The translations under genes and the position numbers were made by a program. 64,000 nucleotides of DNA from an uncultured Verrucomicrobia subdivision 3 bacterium (GTDB taxonomy: Bacteria > Verrucomicrobiota > Verrucomicrobiia > Limisphaerales > DASXHY01): the NCBI GenBank assembly GCA_937890005.1, contig CALBZA010000037.1, forward strand, positions 1 through 64,000, read 5' to 3'. The notes under the pieces are model-generated. The model was not told the origin of the DNA. It saw only the letters and a list, made by a program, of their open reading frames with translations, and did not search any database. Of this stretch, positions 34,879 to 44,318 are shown piece by piece; position 1 is the first letter of the stretch, and each line of letters opens with the position of its first letter.

Positions 34879-36066
34879 ATGAAAACAAGGCCCGCCGTTC
34901 TCCTGACGCTGTTCCTTTCGATCACGCTGCTGATGTCACCGCCAGCGTTCGCGGCTTCGGCCTCCGCTTCGTCGAAGCGTTCCAAAACGCCGGGCGTGGA
35001 GATGGCGCAGACGTTGTCAATGCTGACCGGTGTGGCCATCTCACCGCTTCTGGGAGTGGGAGCCGTGGGTGCCTATCAATGGTTCAAAGCAGAAACTCCG
35101 GAGCAGAAGGCCAAGCTGCACTGGTATGCCCAGCCTGTTTTCTGGGTTTCCGCACTTATTCTGGTGGCGCTCTGCTTCATCAAGGACACCGCCGGCACCG
35201 CACTACCGACAGCGCTCAAGAAACCGCTCGATATCGCAGACACGATCGAAAACAAGATCAGCGGCCTTGTCGCCACCGGTGCGTTTGTGCCCCTGGCCAT
35301 TTCTCTTTTCGAACAAACCAACCCGGGCGATGGCGCCATGTTGAGCAGTCTTGGGTTTGCCGCTGTGGATCTGACTTCGCTTTACAATGTCGTGATCATT
35401 CCCGTTGCGATGATCGCGTTTTTCATCGTGTTTCTCGCCTCCAACGCCATCAACATCCTCATTCTCCTGAGCCCGTTCACAACAGTGGACGCAGCATTGA
35501 AGGCGTTTCGCGGCGCCGTCCTCGCCAGCGTTGCGGTGACGGCGTGGGCCAATCCGTGGGTGGGAGCGATCTGGTCGTTGATCATCATTGTCTTCGCTTA
35601 TTTCATCGCGGGCTGGTCCTTCCGGCTGTCGCACTTCGGACTCGTCTTTGTCTGGGATTTTGTCACACGCCGCTGCAAACGCTTCGTGCCGGATAAAACG
35701 GAGAACAAACTGTTTCTCGGACGAAAGGTGGAAGGCGTTCCGGCCCGCACTTACGGAAAACTCAGTCGGAACGAGAACGGACGGCTCACACTGCGGTATC
35801 GTCCGTGGCTGATTTTTCCCGAGCGAAGAATCGAACTGCCCGAAGGCACGTATGCGGTGGGATGCGGCTTTTTCTATTCCGAAATCCAGCGTGTGGAGGG
35901 AGATGAAACAAAAACAGTTCTCCTCCTGCCACCACGCTACCTCGATCACGAGACTCAGGTCTCCGAAATCTACGGCCTCGCAGGTACACGCGAAGTCGGA
36001 CTGAGAGCCGCATGGTCGTGGTTGAGCGGGATGTTCAGAGGCAAACCCGAAGCGGTGCCGGCCTGA
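34879..36066 (+). CDS. Multi-spanning membrane protein of unknown function
   Basis: About 395 residues from the ATG at 34879, which opens into a signal peptide (LLTLFLSITLLMSPPAFA); an upstream in-frame ATG at 34825 is less likely. About five to six hydrophobic helices follow (for example PVFWVSALILVALCFI, NVVIIPVAMIAFFIVFLASN, WSLIIIVFAYFIAGWSF). The C-terminal soluble domain of about 150 residues is beta-rich and ends in SGMFRGKPEAVPA. I do not recognise a family. It is divergent from tolQ, so the two may share a regulatory region. Confidence 0.7.
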   Translation: MKTRPAVLLTLFLSITLLMSPPAFAASASASSKRSKTPGVEMAQTLSMLTGVAISPLLGVGAVGAYQWFKAETPEQKAKLHWYAQPVFWVSALILVALCFIKDTAGTALPTALKKPLDIADTIENKISGLVATGAFVPLAISLFEQTNPGDGAMLSSLGFAAVDLTSLYNVVIIPVAMIAFFIVFLASNAINILILLSPFTTVDAALKAFRGAVLASVAVTAWANPWVGAIWSLIIIVFAYFIAGWSFRLSHFGLVFVWDFVTRRCKRFVPDKTENKLFLGRKVEGVPARTYGKLSRNENGRLTLRYRPWLIFPERRIELPEGTYAVGCGFFYSEIQRVEGDETKTVLLLPPRYLDHETQVSEIYGLAGTREVGLRAAWSWLSGMFRGKPEAVPA

Positions 36067-36100
36067 ATCGTCGCGAGCAAAGCTCGAAAATTTGTTTATA

Positions 36101-36189
36101 ACCGCAAAGAACGCAGAGAGCGCAAAGTGATGGTTTGAAAACAGCAAACTGTTTGCTTCGTTCTTTGAGTTCTTTGAGTTCTTTGCGGT
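36101..36189. repeat. Inverted iterated-word repeat, CGCAAAGA family, copy 2
   Basis: The left arm 36101-36128 (ACCGCAAAGAACGCAGAGAG and on) is matched by a right arm 36161-36189 whose reverse complement begins ACCGCAAAGAACTCAAAGAA. The spacer of 32 bases contains its own palindrome GCAAAC-T-GTTTGC. This is the same word family as 8380-8527 but with a shorter spacer. It lies between convergent genes. Confidence 0.72.
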
Positions 36190-36212
36190 GAATCGATTCC
36201 GAAAAAGAAATT

Positions 36213-37259
36213 TCAAGAACCGCTGACCAGCTGTTTGAGATCGGCCGCGAACGTATCCACGTCCTCAGGTGTCGTATCCCAGCTGCACATCAGACGTGCG
36301 TAGTCGAAACCAACATTTGTGTAAAACTTCCAGCCGCGCTCGTACATCGCCTGCACGATTTCATCGGGAATCGATGCAAACACCGCATTGGTTTCCGGTG
36401 GGAAGGCGATGCGGATTCCCGGCAGATTTTGAATCGCCGATGCAAGTCGCGACGCCATGCTGTTCGCGTGCCGGGCGTGTTTGATCCACGCGCCGTCCTT
36501 CAGCATTCCGACCCACGGCGCTGAGAGAAATCTCATCTTGGACGCAAGCTGTCCGCCTTGCTTGCAACGGTAATCGAATTCTTTGGCAAGTTCGCGGTTG
36601 AAGAACACCACTGCCTCCCCGATTGCGATTCCGTTCTTCGTTCCGCCAAAGCTCAATACATCCACGCCTGACTGCCATGTCAGTTCCTTGGGCGTGACAC
36701 CGAGCGCTGCCACGGCATTGGCGAATCGCGCGCCATCCATGTGAATTCTCAACCCACATTTCCGCGCGATGCCCCAGAGCTTCTTCAACTCATCCGGCGT
36801 GTAAACCGTGCCCGCCTCCGTTGCTTGCGTGAGACTGATTGCCCGCGGCTTGGGATAATGAATGTCGGTCCGCTTCAAAACCGCCTTTTCGATCGAATCG
36901 GGAGCGATCTTTCCGTTCTCGCCAGGCAGCAACAGCACCTTGGTTCCGTTCGCGAAGAATTCCGGCGCGCCACATTCAGACACCTCGATGTGCGCCAGCT
37001 CGTGGCACAGAATGCTGTGGTAACTCTGGCAAAGCGAAGCGAGTGAAAGTGAGTTCGCCGAGGTTCCATTGAAGACGAAAAACACTTCGCAATGCGTTTC
37101 GAACACGTCGCGAATCAGATCGGCGGCACGTTTCGTCCAGGCGTCGTCACCGTAGCTGACGTCGTGTCCGGCGTTCGCCTCCAGCATGGCCGCGAGCGCT
37201 TCGGGACAGATGCCTGAATAATTGTCGCTCGCAAACTGACGTGGCCTGAATGTTGCCAT
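36213..37259 (-). CDS. Low-specificity threonine aldolase-type PLP enzyme
   Basis: A 348-residue fold-type I PLP enzyme of the beta-eliminating lyase/threonine aldolase group. The N-terminal FASDNYSGICPEALAAM, the cofactor Asp region IHMDGARFANA and the Schiff-base Lys in DVLSFGGTKNGIA are all present. It would cleave L-threonine or allo-threonine to glycine and acetaldehyde. Substrate preference cannot be read from the sequence. It lies on the same strand as the amino-acid transporter genes just upstream (gap 65 bases), which suggests a link between amino-acid import and breakdown. Confidence 0.88.
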   Translation of the reverse strand: MATFRPRQFASDNYSGICPEALAAMLEANAGHDVSYGDDAWTKRAADLIRDVFETHCEVFFVFNGTSANSLSLASLCQSYHSILCHELAHIEVSECGAPEFFANGTKVLLLPGENGKIAPDSIEKAVLKRTDIHYPKPRAISLTQATEAGTVYTPDELKKLWGIARKCGLRIHMDGARFANAVAALGVTPKELTWQSGVDVLSFGGTKNGIAIGEAVVFFNRELAKEFDYRCKQGGQLASKMRFLSAPWVGMLKDGAWIKHARHANSMASRLASAIQNLPGIRIAFPPETNAVFASIPDEIVQAMYERGWKFYTNVGFDYARLMCSWDTTPEDVDTFAADLKQLVSGS

Positions 37260-37324
37260 GCTGCGACTTTACCGCACCCTTCGCGTGAGAAAAGCGAATT
37301 GAAAAATGGAGGACCGAAGAAGAA

Positions 37325-37471
37325 TCAGTCCTCGCCCTTGTCTATGTCTTCGATTCCGTGAATGTGATCTTCCGGCTTCTTTTCCGTCAGCACGCGCCAG
37401 ATGCACCAGCTGAAAAGAACCAGCACGAAACCCACCGACACTGACATCGTAAACCAGCCGCCCGCAGTCAT
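37325..37471 (-). CDS. MetS-like small subunit of NSS transporter
   Basis: A 48-residue, single-span membrane peptide (AGGWFTMSVSVGFVLVLFSWCIWRVL) with a charged C-terminal tail. Its ATG at 37471 overlaps the transporter stop codon (ATGA, 37468-37471); this coupling supports the start over the longer in-frame option at 37516. Small subunits of this kind (MetS in Corynebacterium MetPS) accompany bacterial neurotransmitter:sodium symporters and are needed for transport. Confidence 0.78.
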   Translation of the reverse strand: MTAGGWFTMSVSVGFVLVLFSWCIWRVLTEKKPEDHIHGIEDIDKGED

Positions 37472-39090
37472 GCTTTTGTCTCCTTTGAACGGTTGTTGTT
37501 GCCGGCCTTGTCCCATCGTCGCCCGGCCGCAGCGGTTGTGATGATGAAGAAAACGATGATCAGAACGATCAGCCCCACGCTCATGCGCGCGACGGAACTG
37601 CCTTCGCTGGAAATCAGATCCGTGACGTAGCCGGTCGGCTTGAACTCACCTGTTTTAGGATTCCATCCAAACACATTGAACAGAACCCAAAGCGCAAAAA
37701 TCGTGAGCAGATAGAGAGGACAGATGTATTTGATGATCGGTTTAAAGAAGCCGGGTATTCGCATCGACGCGCCCTTGTGCGCCTCTTCCCAGCCTTTCTC
37801 AATTCCTAGCACCCAGCCAAAGACAATGATCAACACCGTCGCCAGCACGAAGATCAGAAACGTTCCAACCCAGAAATCAATCGTGTCGAGCGCCTTGATG
37901 TCCTTGCTGAAATAAACGATGAAAAGTGTCCCGAGCGCGGTGATCAATCCAAGCAGGCTGACTGATTGCTTCCGGTTCAGCCCGAGCCCTTCTTCCAGAA
38001 AGGCGATTCCAGGTTGCAGCATTGAAAGCGAGCTGGTGATCGCTGCCAGGAACAAAAGGAAGAACCACGCCGCGCCGAAAAATTGCGACGCCGGCATCTT
38101 GGAGAAGACCAGCGGCAAAACCTTGAATCCGAGTCCGAACGTTCCCTGGCCCACAACTCCGGCGGCTCCGAGGAAAATGAACGCCGCAGGCACCGTGATC
38201 ATGCCGCCCAGACCGACTTCGCAAAATTCATTCGCGCTGGTTGCCGTCAATCCGCTCAGCACGATGTCATCCTTTTCCCGGAGATAACTGGAGTAGGTGA
38301 TGATGACGCCGAACCCGACTGAAAGTGAGAAGAAGATCTGTCCCGCCGCCGCCAGCCAGAGTTGCGGATTGGCGAGTTGCGTGCCGATGTCGCCCGGATT
38401 CCACATGAAACCGAGACCGTTGAGAATATTCTGATCAGGCTTGGCAGGATCCGGCGTTCCGAGGGTCAGCACCCGCACAAGCACGATGATCGCGAGCAGG
38501 ATCAGCGCGGGCATGCCCCATTTGCAGAAGGTTTCAATTCCTTTTGAAATTCCGCGATAAATGATGATGAAATTCAACGCGAACACGATCACGAGAAAGA
38601 TCACCACCTGATTACTTCCGCCCGAAATCGTGAGTCCATCCTTGGTCGCACCTACGAATCGCGCCCAGAAATCTCCGTACGCCGCGACATCGTTTCCCAA
38701 ATTCAAATGGCCTGTCGCGGAGAACCAGGCATATCCCAGGCACCAAGCCTCGATATAGACGTAATACATGTAGATCGTCACCGGGATGACGGCGCCGAGA
38801 ACGCCGATGTATTTGCCCACCGGATGGCGGATCAGGGCATAAAAAATTCCCGGGCTTGAACGAAATCCCTTTTGTCCTGCGTAACGTCCCAGCGTCCACT
38901 CCGCCCAACAGATCGGTATCCCCAGAATCAGTAGCGAAATGAAGTAGGCGATCATGAACGCCCCGCTGCCGTATTGCGCGGCCAAACCGGGGAAACGCAG
39001 GAAATTGCCGAGCCCGACAGCACTCCCGGCCACGGCCATGATGACACCGAGGCGGGAACTCCAGCATTCACGGAACTTGCCAGTGGTCAT
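37468..39090 (-). CDS. Sodium-dependent NSS-family transporter (SNF)
   Basis: A 540-residue protein with 12 predicted transmembrane helices. The LeuT-fold signature is at the start (VIMAVAGSAVGLGNFLRFPG), including the unwound helix 1 that binds Na+ and substrate. It probably imports amino acids such as methionine or alanine by sodium symport. The translationally coupled MetS-like peptide supports a MetP-type transporter. The divergent gap to the TetR gene (39091-39332) is 242 bases and contains the TetR-type operator near its far end. Confidence 0.92.
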   Translation of the reverse strand: MTTGKFRECWSSRLGVIMAVAGSAVGLGNFLRFPGLAAQYGSGAFMIAYFISLLILGIPICWAEWTLGRYAGQKGFRSSPGIFYALIRHPVGKYIGVLGAVIPVTIYMYYVYIEAWCLGYAWFSATGHLNLGNDVAAYGDFWARFVGATKDGLTISGGSNQVVIFLVIVFALNFIIIYRGISKGIETFCKWGMPALILLAIIVLVRVLTLGTPDPAKPDQNILNGLGFMWNPGDIGTQLANPQLWLAAAGQIFFSLSVGFGVIITYSSYLREKDDIVLSGLTATSANEFCEVGLGGMITVPAAFIFLGAAGVVGQGTFGLGFKVLPLVFSKMPASQFFGAAWFFLLFLAAITSSLSMLQPGIAFLEEGLGLNRKQSVSLLGLITALGTLFIVYFSKDIKALDTIDFWVGTFLIFVLATVLIIVFGWVLGIEKGWEEAHKGASMRIPGFFKPIIKYICPLYLLTIFALWVLFNVFGWNPKTGEFKPTGYVTDLISSEGSSVARMSVGLIVLIIVFFIITTAAAGRRWDKAGNNNRSKETKA

Positions 39091-39307
39091 TGATGCAGAG
39101 GTTCTACAGATGATCCGCCGGAATCGCCAGCTGGAATTGACACCGTGGCTGAAAATGGCCGGTGGAGCTGGGCTGCCGACGCTTCAAATCGGCCGTTTGA
39201 TTTCCAACCGAACCCAAACTAAAACTCCTCACCTGAACGATGAATCCATTTCAACGACTGGGCCGAAAGTTCCATGGAAACCATTTGACGCCGGATGATA
39301 CCATACT

Positions 39308-39319
39308 TACCGTTCGGTA
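39308..39319. promoter_or_regulatory. Probable TetR-type operator
   Basis: The palindrome TACCG-TT-CGGTA, extended imperfectly to 39305-39322 (ACTTACCGTTCGGTAGGT), lies 13 bases before the tetR-type ATG. TetR/AcrR regulators often bind such TACCG...CGGTA palindromes. It probably autoregulates the regulator and the co-oriented efflux genes. Confidence 0.65.
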
Positions 39320-39332
39320 GGTTTTTCCAGGT

Positions 39333-39950
39333 ATGCCGCCCGTCGCCAGTAATATCTCTGAAACGCGCGAAGAAATTCTCCGCGCCGCGCTCAAGCATTT
39401 TGCCAACAGCGGCTATTCCGGCGCGTCTGTCCAGGAGATTGTGGATGACGCCGACGTCTCCAAGCCGACGCTTTATTATTATTTCAAGGACAAGGCCGGA
39501 CTTTTTCAGGCACTGGTCAATGAGGCGCACGACGAGCGGTATCGTCTCATGCAGGCTGCGGTGCGGAAAGCTTCAGATCTCAAGACCCAATTGATCGAAA
39601 TCCTGACCTGCCTCTTTGATTACCTTCACAAAAACCGGGAGTTGATGCGCATTGCATTCTCTTCGGCTTTTGCCGCGCCGGGCGAAATGCCCCAGGGCGT
39701 TCGGTGCAACGACAAGTGCGAGCGCAACTTCGAGTTCATCCATTCGCTGATGAAGAAGGGGCAGGCCGATGGAACGCTCGACCGCAACTTTGACAGCCGG
39801 GAACTCGCGTTCGGGTTCTACGGGCAGGTAAACTCTTATCTCGTCAGCCAGCTCATCATGCCTGAATGTGCGCTTGATCGGAACACGGCGGGCCGCATCG
39901 TTCAGCTGTTCCTCTCGGGCGCCGCCGCGAAAAAGCGCGGCAATCACTGA
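39333..39950 (+). CDS. TetR/AcrR-family transcriptional regulator
   Basis: A 205-residue protein. The N-terminal TetR helix-turn-helix (REEILRAALKHFANSGYSGA, then VQEIVDDADVSKPTLYYYFK) is textbook. The C-terminal ligand-binding region has no recognised specificity. It lies 18 bases upstream of the RND adaptor and is likely its local repressor. An operator-like palindrome stands just before the start codon. Confidence 0.93.
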   Translation: MPPVASNISETREEILRAALKHFANSGYSGASVQEIVDDADVSKPTLYYYFKDKAGLFQALVNEAHDERYRLMQAAVRKASDLKTQLIEILTCLFDYLHKNRELMRIAFSSAFAAPGEMPQGVRCNDKCERNFEFIHSLMKKGQADGTLDRNFDSRELAFGFYGQVNSYLVSQLIMPECALDRNTAGRIVQLFLSGAAAKKRGNH

Positions 39951-39968
39951 CTCTCAGAAAGAAGGAAA

Positions 39969-41093
39969 ATGAAACGGAAAATCGCAATAGCCATCATTAT
40001 TGTTGTCGTCGTTTTCGGCGGACTTGCGGGAATAAAGGTCCTCCAGATTCAGACACTCCTTGCTGCAGCCAAAACCATGACTGCGCCACCAGAGGCGGTT
40101 TCCTCCGCGACCGCCAAAGAAGAGGTCTGGCAGGAAACTTTGGAAGCGATCGGCTCCATCACTGCAGTTCAGGGCGTTTCCATCACTCCTGAAGTTGCCG
40201 GCACGATCAGCGAAATTGCTTTTGAATCCGGCGCGATGGTTAAGAAGGGCGATCTTCTCGTCCGCCTCGACACCTCGACCGAGGAAGCCCAGCTTCGCGC
40301 AATCGAAGCGCAGGCCAACCTTGCCCGCATCAACGCCGAACGCATCCGCCAGCTGCGCGCCGATAACACCGTTTCGCAGTCGGAACTCGACACCGCCGAG
40401 GCCACGCTGAAGCAGGCGCAGGCCAACGCCGACGCCATCCGGGCCGCCATTGAAAAGAAAACGATCCGCGCTCCGTTCAGCGGCAGGCTGGGAATCCGCC
40501 AGGTCAATCTGGGCGAATATCTCGACACTGGAAAACAGATCGTTTCGCTCCAGGCGCTCACGCCGGTTTACGCCGACTTCTGGCTGCCGCAGCAGGATCT
40601 CGCGAAGATCAAGACCGGGATGCGGGTTCTGGTGACGACCGATACCTACACGAACCAGACTTTTGAAGGCGTGCTGACCGCGATCAATCCCGACCTCAAC
40701 GCCACCACGCGCAGCATCCGGTTGCAGGCGACGCTCGAGAACACGAATCAGCTTCTTCGGCCCGGCATGTTTGCCCGCATCGAGGTGCTTCTTCCTGTCG
40801 AAGAAAAGGTTCTCGTCATTCCGGCCACAGCGATCCTGAGCGCGCCCTATGGTGACTCGGTCTATGTGATCGAAAAATCGACCAACGCCGCCACGGACGG
40901 GCTGGTGGTGCGCCAGCAGTTCGTGAAAACCGGCCGTGGACGTGGCGATTTCATCTCCATTCAGAACGGCCTTAAGGTGGGTGAAAAAGTCGCTTCCTCC
41001 GGCGTTTTCAAACTCCGAAACCGCATGCCCGTGGTTGAGAACAACGAAGTCGTGCCAAGGGCCTCGGAAGCGCCGCGCCCGCCCGATCGCTGA
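39969..41093 (+). CDS. RND efflux periplasmic adaptor (membrane fusion protein)
   Basis: A 374-residue protein with an N-terminal hydrophobic anchor (IAIAIIIVVVVFGGLAGI). A barrel-sandwich/lipoyl half-motif (GTISEIAFESGAMVKKGDLL), an alpha-hairpin (about 95-160) and a beta-barrel with the second half-motif (IRAPFSGRLGIRQVNLGEYL) follow, as in AcrA/MexA. It links the inner-membrane pump to an outer-membrane channel. No TolC-like gene is nearby, so that part must be encoded elsewhere. Confidence 0.94.
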   Translation: MKRKIAIAIIIVVVVFGGLAGIKVLQIQTLLAAAKTMTAPPEAVSSATAKEEVWQETLEAIGSITAVQGVSITPEVAGTISEIAFESGAMVKKGDLLVRLDTSTEEAQLRAIEAQANLARINAERIRQLRADNTVSQSELDTAEATLKQAQANADAIRAAIEKKTIRAPFSGRLGIRQVNLGEYLDTGKQIVSLQALTPVYADFWLPQQDLAKIKTGMRVLVTTDTYTNQTFEGVLTAINPDLNATTRSIRLQATLENTNQLLRPGMFARIEVLLPVEEKVLVIPATAILSAPYGDSVYVIEKSTNAATDGLVVRQQFVKTGRGRGDFISIQNGLKVGEKVASSGVFKLRNRMPVVENNEVVPRASEAPRPPDR

Positions 41094-41124
41094 TGCTCCC
41101 CCGAACGCTTCCAAAGGGAAATAA

Positions 41125-44100
41125 ATGAAGTCGATCACAGACATTTTCATACGCCGGCCCGTGCTGGCTCTGGTGGTGAACCTGATCATCCTGATCGCAG
41201 GGTTCACCGCCATCAAAACGCTGAACGTCCGGCAATATCCGAAGAGCGAGAACGCCACCGTGACCATAACGACGGTTTACGTGGGCGCGAGCGCCGAACT
41301 GGTCCGCGGATTCATCACGCAACCGCTCGAACGCGCGATCGCCGCCGCGGACGGCATCGAATACCTCCAATCCAGCAGCGCGCTCGGTCTGTCCACCATC
41401 ACCGCCCGCCTGCGCATCAACTACGACGCGAACAAGGCGCTTTCCGAAATCAGTTCCAAGGTGAACCAGGTGCGCGGCGACCTGCCGCCGGAAGCGGAGG
41501 TGCCGATCATCAACATCGAAACAGCGGACTCCCGTTTCGCGTCAACCTACCTGAGTTTCACGTCCGACATCCTCGAAGCGAACCAGATCACCGATTATCT
41601 CGTTCGAGTGGTTCAACCGCGATTATCTGCGCTGGAAGGCGTGCAGCGGGCGGACATTCTCGGCGGACGCACCTTCGCCATGCGCATCTGGCTCAAGGCC
41701 GATCGCCTGGCCGCCTACAACATCAGCCCGAATCAGGTTCGCGAGGCGCTTGCCGCGAACAACTATCTTTCCGCCGTCGGCCGCACGAAAGGCGCGCTGG
41801 TCCAGGTGAACCTCACCGCCAATACCGATCTCCGCTCCGTCGAAGAGTTTCGCAACCTGGTCATCCGCCAGTCTGGCGATCAGCTCGTTCGCCTGAGCGA
41901 CGTGGCGGATGTTGTTCTCGGCGCGGAAGACTACGATTCTGAAGTCCGCTTCAATGGCGAACGCGCAGTCTTCATGGGCGTCTGGGTTCTTCCCAATGCC
42001 AACTCGCTCGATGTCATCAAGCGCGTCCGGGCGGAAATGGACGCGATTCAGGCGGAACTGCCCACGGGCCTCACCGGAAAGATTGCTTACGATGCGACCC
42101 AATACATCGACGACGCCATCAATGAAGTGATCAAGACGCTCTGCGAAACGCTGGTGATCGTCGCGATCGTGATCTTCCTGTTCCTTGGATCACTCCGATC
42201 GGTGCTCATTCCACTCGTTGCAATTCCTGTTTCGCTGATTGGCGCTGTCTTCCTGATGCAGATCTTCGGATTCTCGCTGAACCTCCTGACGTTGCTGGCC
42301 ATTGTGCTCTCGGTCGGGTTGGTCGTCGATGATGCCATCGTCGTCGTCGAGAACGTCGAACGCCACATTCGTGAAGGCCAGACACCGATCAAAGCAGCCT
42401 TGCTCGGCGCGCGCGAACTGGTCGGTCCGATCATCGCCATGACGATCACGCTCGCCGCGGTTTATGCGCCGATCGCGTTTCAGGGTGGTCTTACTGGATC
42501 GCTGTTCCGTGAATTCGCGCTGACGCTTGCCGGCGCCGTGTTCATCTCGGGCGTCGTTGCGCTCACGCTTTCGCCTGTCATGTCCGCAAAGCTGCTCAAG
42601 GGCGGACACGAGGAGGAAGGTTTGGTGGGACGAATCAATCACGGTTTCGACCGTTTGCGCCGGGTTTACGCTCGCGTGCTGGACATCACGCTGAACGCGC
42701 GGCCTGCGGTTTACATCATCTGGATCGTGCTAAGCCTTCTGTCGGTTCCGATGTTCATGTTTTCGTCGGCTGAACTCGCGCCGACCGAAGACCAGGGTTT
42801 TGCGCTTGGAATCATCACGGCGCCGGCCGATGCCACGATCGACCAGACCGTGTTTTACACGGACGAAGTGAATCGCCGCCTTCTCAAGGTTCCGGAAGTG
42901 GACCGCACGTTCCAGCTGACGATGCCCGACAACGGCATTTCCGGAATGGTGCTCAAGCCGTGGGGCAATCGCGAACGGAGCGTGTTCCAGATCGTGCCGG
43001 AGGTGCAACAGGCAGTGAGCGAAATCCCGGGCATTCGCACCTTCTTCGTCACACCGGCCGCATTGCCGGGCGGCGGTGACATGCCGGTGGAGTTCATCAT
43101 TTCCTCGACGGCTGACCCTCAGGAAATTCTGCAGTTCGCACAGCAGATTCAGGAAAAGGCGGCGACGAACGGGATGTTCGCATTCCCGCCTGAAATCGAC
43201 ACGAAGATCGATCAACCGGAAGTCGAACTCGAACTTGATCGTGACAAGGTTGCCGCGCTGGGACTCGACATGCAGAGCATTGGCGCCGATCTCGCCGCGC
43301 TGGTCGGCGGCAATTACGTGAACCGCTTCAACTTCGGCGGCCGCAGCTACAAGGTCATTCCGCAGATGAAACGCGCCGATCGTCTGACGCCCGACCAGTT
43401 GAAGAACACCTACGTGCGCGGTCCGCAGGGAGACATGATCCCGCTGGAAACTTTCGCGAAGCTGAACCGGCACACAACGCCGCGCTCGCTCAACCGCTTC
43501 CAGCAGCTGAACGCGGTGAAGCTCAGCGGCGTGCCGATCCGTCCGCTGGATGAAGCGTTGAAATTCCTGGAAAGCGAAGCGGCGGCCATTTTGCCCACGG
43601 GCTACAAGCTCGATTACACGGGTGAATCACGTCAGCTCCGCACGGAAGGCAACAAGTTCCTGCCCGCGCTCGCGCTGTCGATCATCCTGATCATTCTCGT
43701 GCTCGCGGTTCAGTTCAACAGCTTCCGCGATCCGTTCATCATCATTCTCGGATCGGTTCCGCTCGCTTTGTTCGGCGCGCTGATCTTCACCTTCCTGAAG
43801 TTCCCGAACCCGCAGATGGCGTTCTGGACCGATGGCTGGACGACCACGTTGAACATCTACGCGCAGGTCGGTCTGGTGACGCTGGTCGGTCTGGTCTCGA
43901 AGAACGGAATTCTGATCGTGGAATTTGCGAATCAGCTGCAGCGAACCGGCATGGACAAAATCTCCGCCGTACGCGAAGCGGCGCTGGTGCGTCTCCGTCC
44001 GGTGCTGATGACCAGCGTTGCAACCGTCGCGGGTCACTTCCCGCTCACACTGGTGAGTGGCGCCGGTGCGGCGGCTCGTAATTCCATCGGTATTATCGTC

Positions 44101-44244
44101 GTCGCCGGAATGGCGCTGGGAACAATCTTCACGCTGCTCGTGATTCCGTCGCTCTATGTGCTGATTGCGAAACAGCATCAGAAAGACGAAGCGCACATGC
44201 CGCAGGATGCGATTGCGGAACCCGAAACGGTTCCAGCGAAGTGA
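41125..44244 (+). CDS. RND-family multidrug efflux permease (AcrB/MexB-like)
   Basis: A 1039-residue protein with 12 transmembrane helices and two large periplasmic loops. The proton-relay Asp pair is in VGLVVDDAIVVVENVERHI, within helix 4. The N-terminus (SITDIFIRRPVLALVVNLII) and C-terminal GLVSKNGILIVEFANQLQ are typical of HAE1 transporters. Length is normal. It forms the trimeric drug/proton antiporter with the adjacent adaptor under the TetR gene. A strong terminator follows at 44265. Confidence 0.95.
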   Translation: MKSITDIFIRRPVLALVVNLIILIAGFTAIKTLNVRQYPKSENATVTITTVYVGASAELVRGFITQPLERAIAAADGIEYLQSSSALGLSTITARLRINYDANKALSEISSKVNQVRGDLPPEAEVPIINIETADSRFASTYLSFTSDILEANQITDYLVRVVQPRLSALEGVQRADILGGRTFAMRIWLKADRLAAYNISPNQVREALAANNYLSAVGRTKGALVQVNLTANTDLRSVEEFRNLVIRQSGDQLVRLSDVADVVLGAEDYDSEVRFNGERAVFMGVWVLPNANSLDVIKRVRAEMDAIQAELPTGLTGKIAYDATQYIDDAINEVIKTLCETLVIVAIVIFLFLGSLRSVLIPLVAIPVSLIGAVFLMQIFGFSLNLLTLLAIVLSVGLVVDDAIVVVENVERHIREGQTPIKAALLGARELVGPIIAMTITLAAVYAPIAFQGGLTGSLFREFALTLAGAVFISGVVALTLSPVMSAKLLKGGHEEEGLVGRINHGFDRLRRVYARVLDITLNARPAVYIIWIVLSLLSVPMFMFSSAELAPTEDQGFALGIITAPADATIDQTVFYTDEVNRRLLKVPEVDRTFQLTMPDNGISGMVLKPWGNRERSVFQIVPEVQQAVSEIPGIRTFFVTPAALPGGGDMPVEFIISSTADPQEILQFAQQIQEKAATNGMFAFPPEIDTKIDQPEVELELDRDKVAALGLDMQSIGADLAALVGGNYVNRFNFGGRSYKVIPQMKRADRLTPDQLKNTYVRGPQGDMIPLETFAKLNRHTTPRSLNRFQQLNAVKLSGVPIRPLDEALKFLESEAAAILPTGYKLDYTGESRQLRTEGNKFLPALALSIILIILVLAVQFNSFRDPFIIILGSVPLALFGALIFTFLKFPNPQMAFWTDGWTTTLNIYAQVGLVTLVGLVSKNGILIVEFANQLQRTGMDKISAVREAALVRLRPVLMTSVATVAGHFPLTLVSGAGAAARNSIGIIVVAGMALGTIFTLLVIPSLYVLIAKQHQKDEAHMPQDAIAEPETVPAK

Positions 44245-44264
44245 TCAATCGGACAGTTTGAACA

Positions 44265-44300
44265 CAACGCGCGGAGCGAAACTCCGCGCGTTGTTTTTTT
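44265..44300 (+). terminator. Rho-independent terminator of the RND operon
   Basis: A perfect 12-bp stem CAACGCGCGGAG/CTCCGCGCGTTG with loop CGAAA, followed by seven T residues on the plus strand. It lies 20 bases after the RND stop codon and before the convergent CoA-transferase gene. Confidence 0.93.
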
Positions 44301-44318
44301 AAGCCGATGAGAAGCGAA

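Noticed and set aside
39954..41267. A 437-codon minus-strand open frame across the RND adaptor
   Set aside because: It overlaps a well-supported adaptor gene on the plus strand and has no recognisable domain.
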